A model generated the notes under the pieces. That model did no database searches and was not told where the DNA came from. It was given only the letters and a program-made list of their open reading frames with translations. Below, piece after piece: positions 13,301-20,707 of a stretch of 64,000 nucleotides of DNA. The number at the start of each line of letters is the position of its first letter. Position 1 is the first letter of the stretch. The DNA is from Anticarsia gemmatalis (taxonomy: Eukaryota; Arthropoda; Insecta; Lepidoptera; Erebidae): contig NC_134753.1 in NCBI RefSeq assembly GCF_050436995.1, positions 7,936,001 to 8,000,000 on the forward strand, read 5' to 3'. A program made the translations under genes and the position numbers.

Positions 13301-16300
13301 GGAAAGACTACAGTAGAAAGAAAAGTAAACGAAGCGAAGAACAAACTACAAGCAAAATAAAAGAAAGTACTGATCATCATGGTACCGAGTTAGTAAAGCG
13401 TAGTGCCGATGATCTAAGCTCAGAGAACAGCAGACACGTGTCAAGTTCTAGTCAGAAACAGAACATTGAAAAGGAATCTTGTAGTGCTAGTACAAAACAC
13501 AGTCAACATCACGACGAGAAAAAAAGTTCGCGACGACCAAGTGTTATAAGTACAGATGAGAGTACAACAAAAAGAGCCCAAAGTGTTAGTGAGGAACACA
13601 GTGCAACTAAAAATACAAGTGAGCGTAGCGCTAATAAAGATCAGCAGACAGATATAAGTGAGCGTGGCACTATTAAAGAACAGAAGATAGATAAAAGTAA
13701 GCGTAGCACTACTCAAGAACAACAGGTAGACAAACGTGAGCGTACTGCTACTGTGGAACAAAAGATAGATAAAAGTGAGCGTAGCCCTACTCAAGGTGAT
13801 CAAGATCAACGTCAAAAAACAATAACATGTACGTCTAGTTCCAGTAAAGATTGTACCGCCACAAATAAACAGCAGAGAGATGACGCTAAGAGAGCTCACT
13901 CAGACAAAGGGGGAGCAAGAAAAAGATCCCAAAGTATTAGTCAGGTACACAGTGCGATCGAAGATACAAGTATCTTGCTTAGCACGAGCGACAAGAAAAG
14001 CAGTCCTGAAGAACTGAGCATAGATACAAGTGAGCGTAGCGCTAGTAAAGATCAGAAGATAGATAAAATTGAACTTGGCGCTACTAAAGAACAAAAGATA
14101 GATAAAAGTGAGCGTAGCGTTACTAAAGAACAACAAATAGATAAAAGAACAGTTATGAGTTTATTTGGAGCTAGTACGGATCGAGTAAAGTGTGAAGAGC
14201 ATAGCAACAGTAAAAATCAACATAAGTCTGAATCAGAGCAAAGAGAGCATAAAACTAGTAAAGAGAATAGTAAACGAAGTAAAGAACAAACTACAAGCAA
14301 AAGAAAAGAAAGTACTGATCATCATAGCACTGAGCCAGTAAAGCGTAGTGCTAATGACGATCTAAGCTCAGAGAACACCGGACCCGTGTCAAGTTCTAGT
14401 CAGAAACAGAACTCTGAAAAGGAATATCGTAGTGCTAGTACAAAACACAGTAAACATGACGTCGAGAAAAGTTCGCGACGGTCTAGTGTTATAAGTATAG
14501 ATGAGGGTACAAGAAAAAGATCCCAAAGTGTTAGTCAGGAACACAGTGCAGCCGACGATTCAGGAATCTCGCTTAGCACAAGTGAAAAGAAAAGCGGTCA
14601 TGAAAAACAAAAGACAGATAAAAGTGAGCATAGCGCTACTAAAGAACAAAAGACAGATAAAAGTGAGCGTAGCGCTATTAAAGAACAGAAGATGGATAAA
14701 AGTGAGCGTGGCACTACTCAAGGTGATCAAGGTCAAAGCCAAAAAACAATTAAATGTACATCTAGTTCTAGTAAAGATTGTTCCGCCACAAATAAACAGC
14801 AGAGAGACGCTAAGAGAGCTAATACAGATAAAGGGGGAGCAAGAAAAAGATCCCAAAGTGTTAGACAGGTAGCGATCGAAGACAAAAGTATCTCGCTTCG
14901 CACGGGCGAAAAGAAAAGCGGTCATGAAGAACAAAATATAGATAAACGTAAGAGTAGCACTACTCAAGAGCAACAGGTAGACAAATGTGTGCGTACTGCT
15001 ACTCTGGAACAAAAGATAGATAAAAGTGAGCATACTACTCAAGGTGATCAAGGTCCAAGCCTAAAAACAATTAAATGTACATCTAGTTCCAGTAAAGATT
15101 GTTCCGTCACAAATGAACAGCAGAGAGATGACGCTAAGGGAGCTCATGCAGATAAAGGGGGAGCAAGAAAGAGATCCCAAAGTGTTAGTCAGGAACACAG
15201 TGCGATCGAAGATACAAGTATCTCGCTTAGCACGAGCGAAAAGATAAGCAGTCCTGAAGAACAAAGCATAGATAAAAGTGAGCGTAGCGCTAGCAAAGAA
15301 CAACAAATAGATAAAAGTACAGTAATAAGTGTAACTGAGGCTAGTACAGATCAAGTAAAGGGTGAAAATCACAGCAAAAGTAAAATTCAACATAAGTCTG
15401 AATCAGAGAAAGGAGAGCATAAAACTAAGAAAGACTACAGTAGAGAGAAAAGTAAACGAAGCGAAGAACAAACTACAAGCACAATAAAAGAAAGTACTGA
15501 TCATCATGGCACCGAGCCAGTAAAGCGTAGTGCTAATGATGATCTAAGCTCAGAGAACAGCGGACACGTGTCAAGTTGTAGTCAAAAAAAGAACTCTGAA
15601 GAGGAATATCGTAGTGCTAGTACAAAACATAGTAAACGACACGACGAGAAAAAAAGTTCGCGACGACTTAGTGTAGCAAGTACTGATGCGGGTACAAGAG
15701 AAAAAACCCAAAGTGTTAGTCAGGAACACAGTGCAACCGAAGATTCAAGAATCTTGCTTAGCACGAGCGAACAGATAAGCGGTCATGAAGAACAAAATAT
15801 GGGTAAAAGTGAGCGCAGCGCTACTGTGGTACAAAGGATAGATGAAAGTGAGTGTAGCACTACTCAAGGTGATCGAGGTCAAAGCCAAAAAACAATAACA
15901 TGTACATCTAGTTCCGGTAAAGATTGTACCGCCACAAATAAACAGCAGAGAGATGACGCTAAGAGAGATGCAGATAAAGGGGGAACAAGAAAGAGATCCC
16001 AAAGTGTTAGTCAGGTACACAGTGCGATCGAAGATACAAGTATCTCGCTAAGCACGAGCGAAAAGAAAAGTAGTCCTAAAGAACAGAGCATAGATAAAAG
16101 TGAGCGTAGCGCTAGCAAAGAACAACAGATGGAAAATAGTGAGCGTAGCGCTACTAAAGCTATAAGTGTATCTGAGGCTAGTACAGATCAAGTAAAGGGT
16201 GAAGTTCATGGCAAGAGTAAAATTAAACGTAAGTCTGAATCAGAGAAAGGAGAGCACAAAACTGGGAAAGATTATAGTAGAGAGAAAAGTAAACGAAGCG

Positions 16301-18945
16301 AAGAACAAACTACTAAAAGAAAAGGTAGCACCGAGCCAGAAAAGTGTAGTGCTAATGATGACCTAAGCTCAGCGAACAGCGGACACGTGTCAAGTTCTAG
16401 TCAGAAACAGAACACTGAAGAGGAATATCGTAGTGCCAGTACAAAACACAGTAAACATCACGACGAGAAAAGTTCGCGACGGCCTAGTGTTGTAAGTACA
16501 GATGAGGGCGAAAGAAAAAGATCCCAAAGTGCTAGTCAGAAACACAGTGCAACCGAAGATTCAGGAATCACGCTTAGCACGAGCGAAAACAAAAGCTGTC
16601 ATGAAAAACAAAAGATAGATAAAAGTGAGCGTAGCACTACTAAAAAACAAAAGATTGATGAAAGTGAGCGTAGCACTACTGGAGAACAAAAGATAGATAA
16701 AAGTGAGCGTAGCACTACTGGAGAACAAAAGATAGATAAAGGTGAGCGTAGCATTACTGAAAAACAAAAGATAGATAAAAGTGAGCGTAGCACTATTGAA
16801 AAACAAAAGATAGATAAAAGTGAGCGTAGCACTATTGAAAAACAAAAGATAGATAAAAGTGAGCGTAGCACTATTGAAAAACAAAAGATAGATAAAAGTG
16901 AGCGTAGCGCTACTCAAGGTGATCAATGTCAAAGCCAAAAAACAATAAAATGTACATCTAGGTCCAGTAAAGATAGTATCGCTACAATTAAATTCCAAAA
17001 AGATGACGCTAAACAAGATATGAGCCAACCGGATAACAGCAAAAAATATGAGTCAGAGAAACTTAAGCGTAGAGAAAATGACAGCAATAAAATATCCAAC
17101 GAACCTTCTGTCAAAGCAGAGCAGACCTCTGTAATAAGTGTATCTGGAACTAGTACAGAGCAAGTAAGTGGAGAAGTTCATAGCAAGAGTAAAATTCAAC
17201 ATAAGCCTGAATCCGAGAAAAGAGAGCATAAAACTAGGAAAGACCATAGTAAGGATAAAAGCAAACGAAGCGAAGAACAAACTTCAAGCAAAAGAAAAGA
17301 AAGTACTGATCATCATAGCACCGAGCCAGTAAAGCGTAGTGCTAATGACGATCTAAGCTCAGAAAATAGCGGACATGTGTCAAGTTCTAGTCAGAAAAAG
17401 GAAACTGAAAAAGATCGTAGTGCTAGTACAAAACACGGCAAACATCACGACGAAAATAAAAGTTCGCGGCAGCCTAGCGCTGAAAAAGATAGGTCGTCAG
17501 GAAAAAAAGCACACGTATCGAGTTCTACCAAAAAGAACTCGAAAAAGAAAGATCGTAGTGCCAGTACAAAACATCGTGAAGAAAATATAAGTTCGCGTCG
17601 GCCTATTGATAGTAGTAAAGATAAAGTGGAAGTAAGAAAAAGAGCCAAAAGTGCGACCGAAGATACAAGTGTATCGCTTAGCACGAGCGAAATGAATAGC
17701 GGTCATAAAGATCAAAAGGTAGATAAAAGTGAGCGTAGCGCTACTGAAGTACACGACACTATAACACGCAAGCAAAGTAATGATCAAGATCAAAGCCAGA
17801 AAACAATGGAGGGTTCGCCTACTTCAAGTACAGATAGTTCCGCCACATACATAGAGCACAGAGATATGAGCCGACCTAGTAACAGCAAAAATCACGGGCC
17901 AGTGAAATCTGAGTATAGTACTAGTGAAGATCAAAGCGCTATGGTACCTGAGGGTAGTACTCGTAAAAATCAAGGTCCTATGGTACCTACGTGCAGCACT
18001 AGTGAAGGACAAATCGCTTTGGTACCTGAGTGCAGCACTAGTGAAAGTCAAAGCGCTTTGGTACCTGAGTGTACTACTAGAAAAGATCAAAGCCCTATGG
18101 TACCTTTGTGCAGCACTAGTGAAGGACAAATACCTGTGGTACCTGAGTGCAGCACTAGTGAACGTGAAACCCTTATGATACCTGAGTGTAGTACTAGTGA
18201 AGATCAAAACCCTATGGTATCTGCGATCAGCACTAGTGAAGATCGAAGCCTTATGGTACGTGAGTCCAGCACTAGTGAACGTGAAAGCGGTATGGTACCT
18301 GAGAATAGTACTAGTCTAAATCCCATGATACCAAAGCCTGGCACTAGTACGGATCTGAGTTCAATAATACCTAATGACGGTAATAATAGTGATGAAGATA
18401 TTACCAACAAAAGTAAGCATAGGTCTAGATCTAAATTCAGGAAAGATCATACGAAGAAGAAAAGTAAACGTCTTTCTTGTTCTAGTAAAGACCAAAGTCC
18501 AGGAAATTCGCGTAGTGGTAGCAACGGTCGACATGTCAAAAAAAGCAAGCATAAGTCTAAAAGTAAGAAAAATAGCAAGGAAAAAAGTAGAAAGTCAAGT
18601 AAAAAACATCGCACAAAGAAAAATAAGCATAGGTCAAAGTCTAAGAAAGATACTGAAGATGAACATAAATCTCGTTCTCGTCAAGACCAAACCAATATAG
18701 ATAATGTAGAAGATATTGATCGTAGTAATAAGGATCGCAGTGCCAAAAAAAGTAAGCATAGGTCTGGTAGTAAGCGTCGTGATAAAAAAAGCAAGCATCA
18801 TTCTAAATCTACCAAACATCGTACTCGTGAAAAAAGTGATCGAAAGTCTAGCAATAGCGCAGAGAATGTTAAAGAAAAAAGTAATTTTGGCCCTAGTACC
18901 GGCAAAGATACGATGATTGAGAGCGAGGCTGGGACAAGTAAATGA
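7348..18945 (+). CDS. Giant 3,864-codon repetitive Ser/Lys/Glu-rich ORF, in frame directly after the Cap-D3 stop
   Basis: I do not recognise a named family; similar low-complexity proteins are often labelled by resemblance only. The frame is open from the codon after the Cap-D3 TGA (7345-7347) to a TGA at 18943-18945 with no intron needed. The first ATG is at 7654, so about 100 open codons precede it: either the frame is an extension of Cap-D3 (readthrough or alternative splicing) or a separate protein starts at 7654. Order: N-terminal 300 codons rich in RPSTSS-like motifs; ten 15-residue repeats (7921-8370); about eleven long modules of 200-390 codons (about 8970-17460) marked by STDHH, VKRSANDDLSSEN, SSSQKQN, STKHSKHHDE, SRRPSV and RKRAQSVSQEHSA; a 13-residue array (16612-16923); a second 13-residue array (17905-18315); and a Lys/Ser/His/Arg-rich tail with KSKHKSKSKK-type strings. 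No transmembrane segment or signal peptide is seen. Predicted disordered and nuclear (inference). Base use is A/G-rich on this strand, unlike the GC-rich Cap-D3 exons just upstream. Confidence 0.72.
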   Translation, partial: SLYDRLDDIGRHAPRTSLYKTILNDVKSNYSSIICRSRPIDRDLAQPRDSTDGDNGTTLTEPISNIDRDCNTIPGDRNLRGSSDGGATTSEARPRISVAYEFMMDNYYPTIFKATGDESRPSTSSAIVNNSKTGTSRYYESTSEPRPSTSSVKVYGPTVSTITARIIKPKSSTSRYYDSTSEFRRSSSKDFGSTLKDPRPITSRDFGSTLKVSRPSTSRHIKATFKDPRPSTSIILGSTLTDPRPSTSRDFGSTLYDPWQSSSIIFGSTLRDPRPSTSRDFGSTLTDPRPSTSRDFGSTFNDPWLRSSIIFGSTLRDPRPSTSRDLGSTYNDPSQSTSERDTYHVHGIDLASGNDDPCFEKGRPVSSSNTNNNTAKEDYNASTNHGKRQNFKKARRPSLIKCSRKRTQSISQEHCESEDSEILHSSSAKKKLYEEKNIDTKEQSTETRKRSNDQDDHGQNQKAMKRSSSSSKDSTVTNKEQKEDMSRPSNSKKHESLKPKQKDNDSNKISNEPCVRGDNSTVICEPRASTGQVSGEVHSESKIKHKYESDHINLKTKKDYSREKSKRSEEQTTSKRKESTDHHSTESVKRSANDDLSSENSGHVSSSSQKQNTEKESRTASTKHSKHHDEIKSSRRPSVVSTDESTRKRAQSVSQENSAADDSGISLSMSEKKSGHVKQKTDKSERSAAVEHKKYKNERNATKGQQVDKSERSATKEQKIDKSERSAMQGDQCQSQKAMRRSSSFSKDSTEKRDDAKHDGSLPNNSKKHVSVKPDRCATDIIFKEPNVGEDNSTVKRESRTSTNQVSREVYSESEIQNKSESEQREHKTRKDYSRKKSKRSEEQTTSKIKESTDHHSNEPVKRSANDELSSENSGHVSSSSQKQNTEKEYRSASTKHSKHHDEMKSSRRPSVVSTDEDTRKRDQSVSQEHSAAENTNILLSRSEKMDKSDHSATEEQKIYKSERSAIQGDQCQSQKTMRRSASSSKDSTATSTEKRDDAKHDGSRPNNSKNHESVKPDRCDLDSNKIFNEPNVREDNSTVICESRAGTDQVSTEVYSESEIQNKSESQQRQHKTRKDYSRKKSKRSDEQTTSKRKESTDHHGTELVKRSANDDLSSENSEHVSSSSQKQNSENEYRSASTKHSKHHDEKSSRRPSVVSTDEGTRKRAQSVSQENSAADDSGISLSMSEKKSGHEKQKTDKSERSAAVEHKKYKNERNATKGQQVDKSERSATKEQEIVKRTVISESSAGTSQVSGEDHDKNKIQHKSESEKSSHETSKDHSIEKSERSKEQTTSKQKDGTDHHGTEPVKRKDDLRSENSRHVSSSIQKQNAKEESRSASTKHSKHDVEKSSRRPSVISTDEGTRKRSQSVSQEHSAADDSGISLSTSEKKSDHEKQKIDKSKRSAIQGDQCQSQKTMRRSASSSKDSTATSTEKRDDAKQDGSRPSNSKNHESVKPDRSDTDSNKIFNEPNVREDNSTVICESRAGTDQVSTEVYSESEIQNKSESEQREHKTRKEYSRKKSKRSEEQTTSKRKESTDHHGTELVKRSANDDLSSENSGHVSSSSQKQNTEKEYRSASTKHSKHHDEKKSSGRLSVVSTDEGTRKRAQSVSQEHSATKNTSERSANKDQQTDKSERSAAVEHKKDKSERSAIKEQQIDKSKRSTTEEQKGDKSERSTTKGQQVDISERSTTKEQEIEKRTVISESSAGTSQVSGEDHDKNKIQHKAESEKISHETSKDHSIEKSKRSKEQTTSKRKESTDHHSTEPVKRSANDDLSSENSEHVSSSSQKQNSEEKSRSASTKHSKHHDEKSSRRPSVVSTDESTRKRAKSVSQEHSAADDSGISLSTSEKKSGHEKQKTDKSERSATKEQKSERSAIQGDQCQSQKTMRRSSSSSKDSTATNTEKRVDAKQDVSRPSDSRNHESVKPDPSATDSNKIFNERNVREDNSTVICESRAGTDQVSTEVYSESEIQNKSESEHREHKTRKDYSRKKSKRSEEQTTSKIKESTDHHGTELVKRSADDLSSENSRHVSSSSQKQNIEKESCSASTKHSQHHDEKKSSRRPSVISTDESTTKRAQSVSEEHSATKNTSERSANKDQQTDISERGTIKEQKIDKSKRSTTQEQQVDKRERTATVEQKIDKSERSPTQGDQDQRQKTITCTSSSSKDCTATNKQQRDDAKRAHSDKGGARKRSQSISQVHSAIEDTSILLSTSDKKSSPEELSIDTSERSASKDQKIDKIELGATKEQKIDKSERSVTKEQQIDKRTVMSLFGASTDRVKCEEHSNSKNQHKSESEQREHKTSKENSKRSKEQTTSKRKESTDHHSTEPVKRSANDDLSSENTGPVSSSSQKQNSEKEYRSASTKHSKHDVEKSSRRSSVISIDEGTRKRSQSVSQEHSAADDSGISLSTSEKKSGHEKQKTDKSEHSATKEQKTDKSERSAIKEQKMDKSERGTTQGDQGQSQKTIKCTSSSSKDCSATNKQQRDAKRANTDKGGARKRSQSVRQVAIEDKSISLRTGEKKSGHEEQNIDKRKSSTTQEQQVDKCVRTATLEQKIDKSEHTTQGDQGPSLKTIKCTSSSSKDCSVTNEQQRDDAKGAHADKGGARKRSQSVSQEHSAIEDTSISLSTSEKISSPEEQSIDKSERSASKEQQIDKSTVISVTEASTDQVKGENHSKSKIQHKSESEKGEHKTKKDYSREKSKRSEEQTTSTIKESTDHHGTEPVKRSANDDLSSENSGHVSSCSQKKNSEEEYRSASTKHSKRHDEKKSSRRLSVASTDAGTREKTQSVSQEHSATEDSRILLSTSEQISGHEEQNMGKSERSATVVQRIDESECSTTQGDRGQSQKTITCTSSSGKDCTATNKQQRDDAKRDADKGGTRKRSQSVSQVHSAIEDTSISLSTSEKKSSPKEQSIDKSERSASKEQQMENSERSATKAISVSEASTDQVKGEVHGKSKIKRKSESEKGEHKTGKDYSREKSKRSEEQTTKRKGSTEPEKCSANDDLSSANSGHVSSSSQKQNTEEEYRSASTKHSKHHDEKSSRRPSVVSTDEGERKRSQSASQKHSATEDSGITLSTSENKSCHEKQKIDKSERSTTKKQKIDESERSTTGEQKIDKSERSTTGEQKIDKGERSITEKQKIDKSERSTIEKQKIDKSERSTIEKQKIDKSERSTIEKQKIDKSERSATQGDQCQSQKTIKCTSRSSKDSIATIKFQKDDAKQDMSQPDNSKKYESEKLKRRENDSNKISNEPSVKAEQTSVISVSGTSTEQVSGEVHSKSKIQHKPESEKREHKTRKDHSKDKSKRSEEQTSSKRKESTDHHSTEPVKRSANDDLSSENSGHVSSSSQKKETEKDRSASTKHGKHHDENKSSRQPSAEKDRSSGKKAHVSSSTKKNSKKKDRSASTKHREENISSRRPIDSSKDKVEVRKRAKSATEDTSVSLSTSEMNSGHKDQKVDKSERSATEVHDTITRKQSNDQDQSQKTMEGSPTSSTDSSATYIEHRDMSRPSNSKNHGPVKSEYSTSEDQSAMVPEGSTRKNQGPMVPTCSTSEGQIALVPECSTSESQSALVPECTTRKDQSPMVPLCSTSEGQIPVVPECSTSERETLMIPECSTSEDQNPMVSAISTSEDRSLMVRESSTSERESGMVPENSTSLNPMIPKPGTSTDLSSIIPNDGNNSDEDITNKSKHRSRSKFRKDHTKKKSKRLSCSSKDQSPGNSRSGSNGRHVKKSKHKSKSKKNSKEKSRKSSKKHRTKKNKHRSKSKKDTEDEHKSRSRQDQTNIDNVEDIDRSNKDRSAKKSKHRSGSKRRDKKSKHHSKSTKHRTREKSDRKSSNSAENVKEKSNFGPSTGKDTMIESEAGTSK
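7921..8370 (+). repeat. Ten tandem 45-bp (15-residue) repeats in the giant ORF
   Basis: Ten consecutive 45-bp units, each coding a variant of GSTLRDPRPSTSRDF. Every unit is exactly 15 codons, so the frame never shifts. A second variant, ending SSIIF with DPW instead of DPR (units 5 and 8), alternates with the consensus, suggesting duplication of multi-unit blocks. Confidence 0.93.
8970..17460 (+). repeat. About eleven long in-frame modules (0.6-1.2 kb) in the giant ORF
   Basis: The anchor actgatcatcat (TDHH) occurs at 9085, 9904, 10639, 11245, 11956, 12622, 13369, 14314, 15496 and 17305, and a degenerate module without it lies near 16320. Spacings are 819, 735, 606, 711, 666, 747, 945, 1182 and 1809 bp (the last spans two modules); all are multiples of three. 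Modules share the same order of sub-motifs but differ by insertion or deletion of 13-codon KSERSATKEQKID units, which explains the length spread. Confidence 0.92.
16612..16923 (+). repeat. Eight tandem 39-bp units (KIDKSERSTIEKQ)
   Basis: Eight 13-codon units with consensus KIDKSERSTTxEQ. Units 5 to 7 are identical at DNA level over their 39 bp, which indicates very recent duplication or gene conversion. The same unit is scattered singly through the upstream modules. Confidence 0.93.
17905..18315 (+). repeat. Ten tandem 39-bp units (VPECSTSEGQxAL) near the ORF 3' end
   Basis: Ten full 13-codon units plus a partial one, consensus VPECSTSExQxxM. Most units carry a Cys at position 4 (a few have Gly, Tyr, Ile, Ser or Asn), and several start with a GGTACC hexamer. 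The Cys periodicity sets this array apart from the rest of the protein, where Cys is sparse. Confidence 0.9.
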
Positions 18946-19233
18946 ACGATGATTAACCTTAGTGTTCAACTGTAAAAGTACTACAGCACAAATTAAGGTG
19001 TTAAGTTACACTGGGTAAAATTGCATCAATTCAAATGAATGCAAAATAATTTTATTCTAATACACTTTATACTATTGATGTTATGATCATATTTTTGTAA
19101 TTTGATAGAAGTGTTGCCTAGATTACTAGGCATCATTAGATTTCTTGTAATTAATTTCTTAAAAGTACAGATGATTGTGTGATCTAATAACTGCAATCTC
19201 AATCTAAAGATAATATATACGTTACTTTAAATG

Positions 19234-19271
19234 TAAGCAATCGGTTATTATGGATAATAACCGATTGCTTA
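19234..19271. repeat. Perfect 17-bp inverted repeat with 4-nt loop
   Basis: Arms taagcaatcggttatta and taataaccgattgctta match exactly around the loop tgga. It lies about 290 bp after the giant ORF stop, so it would be in the 3' UTR of that transcript. It could be a MITE remnant or an RNA hairpin. Confidence 0.9.
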
Positions 19272-20059
19272 ATATAACCATAATATGTTAGGACCAATCA
19301 TAAGTCCAATGATTTCCGCTACTACTAGATAGCCCACAGCAGGCAGCTAAGTTTTTCGTATATTATATTCTTATTATTTCATATAGTGATTTATGAGTGA
19401 TACTGAATTATACTGATTACTGATATTGTGTAAAGAAATAACGAATATTCTGCAAGTTTGTGTTTATAAAAATATTATTTGAATATAAAATATTCGCCAA
19501 GTAATTAGAACAAGCCGCACTTGCGTTTTAGCACAATCATACAAAGCATAAGTTTATAACCAATTATTTTGATAAGTATATGGATGGATGTCTATGTTTC
19601 GTTCTCGCTTAGAATATTTTAATTAAATAAAAAACTTATACGTTTTCCTGAAGCTATCCGCGAATTTTCTAAGCTACGCAAGCAGTTGGCAGCGCTTGAC
19701 GGGCGCTTGTCATTCTCAAATCCAAAGAGACTCTTAAATCAATTATTTTCGCGCATTTTCTATTTATTTGGCGAACGAATATTATGCAACATAGACATAA
19801 GATTTGTAGTGATATGTGTGCTATTGAGCTATTATTGCTACGTATAGAACTGACAACGACCGGTACTTTTTGCTCCAGTCTTTGCCAATCATCGACAACT
19901 CGACTGTTATTTATGTTATGTTAAACTGCACGCGGTTTGGTCTACATATTACTACACATACGGTATTATCAGACCACAATTAATTAGACCTACTTACGTA
20001 AAAGGCAACCCACATTTTCAAGTAATTGAGTTTTAACATATAAAGCGCCAAAATTATGT

Positions 20060-20092
20060 ATGGGTTCATTTTCATCCAAAAAATGAACCCAT
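20060..20092. repeat. Perfect 13-bp inverted repeat with 7-nt loop
   Basis: Arms atgggttcatttt and aaaatgaacccat enclose catccaa. No coding context; possibly the centre of a short palindromic element. Confidence 0.85.
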
Positions 20093-20707
20093 CATAGCCA
20101 GTGTCCCGTTTTTTCAACACTAACTTGTTGTGATTGGTCATTGTGTTGCGTAAGTAGGTTCAATTTCAAGAAGCTATAGCCGCTGATCATTGCGATACAT
20201 TTTTTTTGTTCTTTATACTTGTATTAATATCTCAATGGTTTATGCATATAAGCTATACCCGGGACGCCGGGGCAGGTCCCTAGTTCTGTATATAATACAA
20301 AATTCAAAATTTTACGAGGGTTTTGGTGCTACGGTTATTTAACGGAAATTTATGTGTAAGTATAAGGAGTGAAATAATCGCTAAGCGAGTATTATTATAA
20401 CAGTAAACTATTATAATTATTATGTATAATTAAATAATTGTATACATTTGACTAAAATCTTATTTGAATATTTTGTTGGCTCAGTATTGTACCATAAAAT
20501 CGAGTCATACGTATCGACGTCTATCAAATAAAAGTACAATAATCAAGTGTTTAGTCTTATTACTAATCTATTAATCTTATTATTATTTACTTACTTTCTA
20601 AATCAAAACAGTTACTTAAAACTTTCCATATCATTTATTAATAATTATGCATGTGTACAAGAATAACAATATTAATAATAAGGCATTCAAACTTAATAAA
20701 TAATAAA

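Larger units (their letters stand above)
18946..20707. other. Convergent intergenic region between the giant ORF and RecQ5
   Basis: No coding region seen. It holds a perfect 17-bp hairpin (19234-19271), a 13-bp hairpin (20060-20092), a candidate + strand AATAAA at 19626 for the upstream transcript and a TTTATT at 20634-20639 that reads AATAAA for RecQ5. The rest is AT-rich. Confidence 0.6.
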
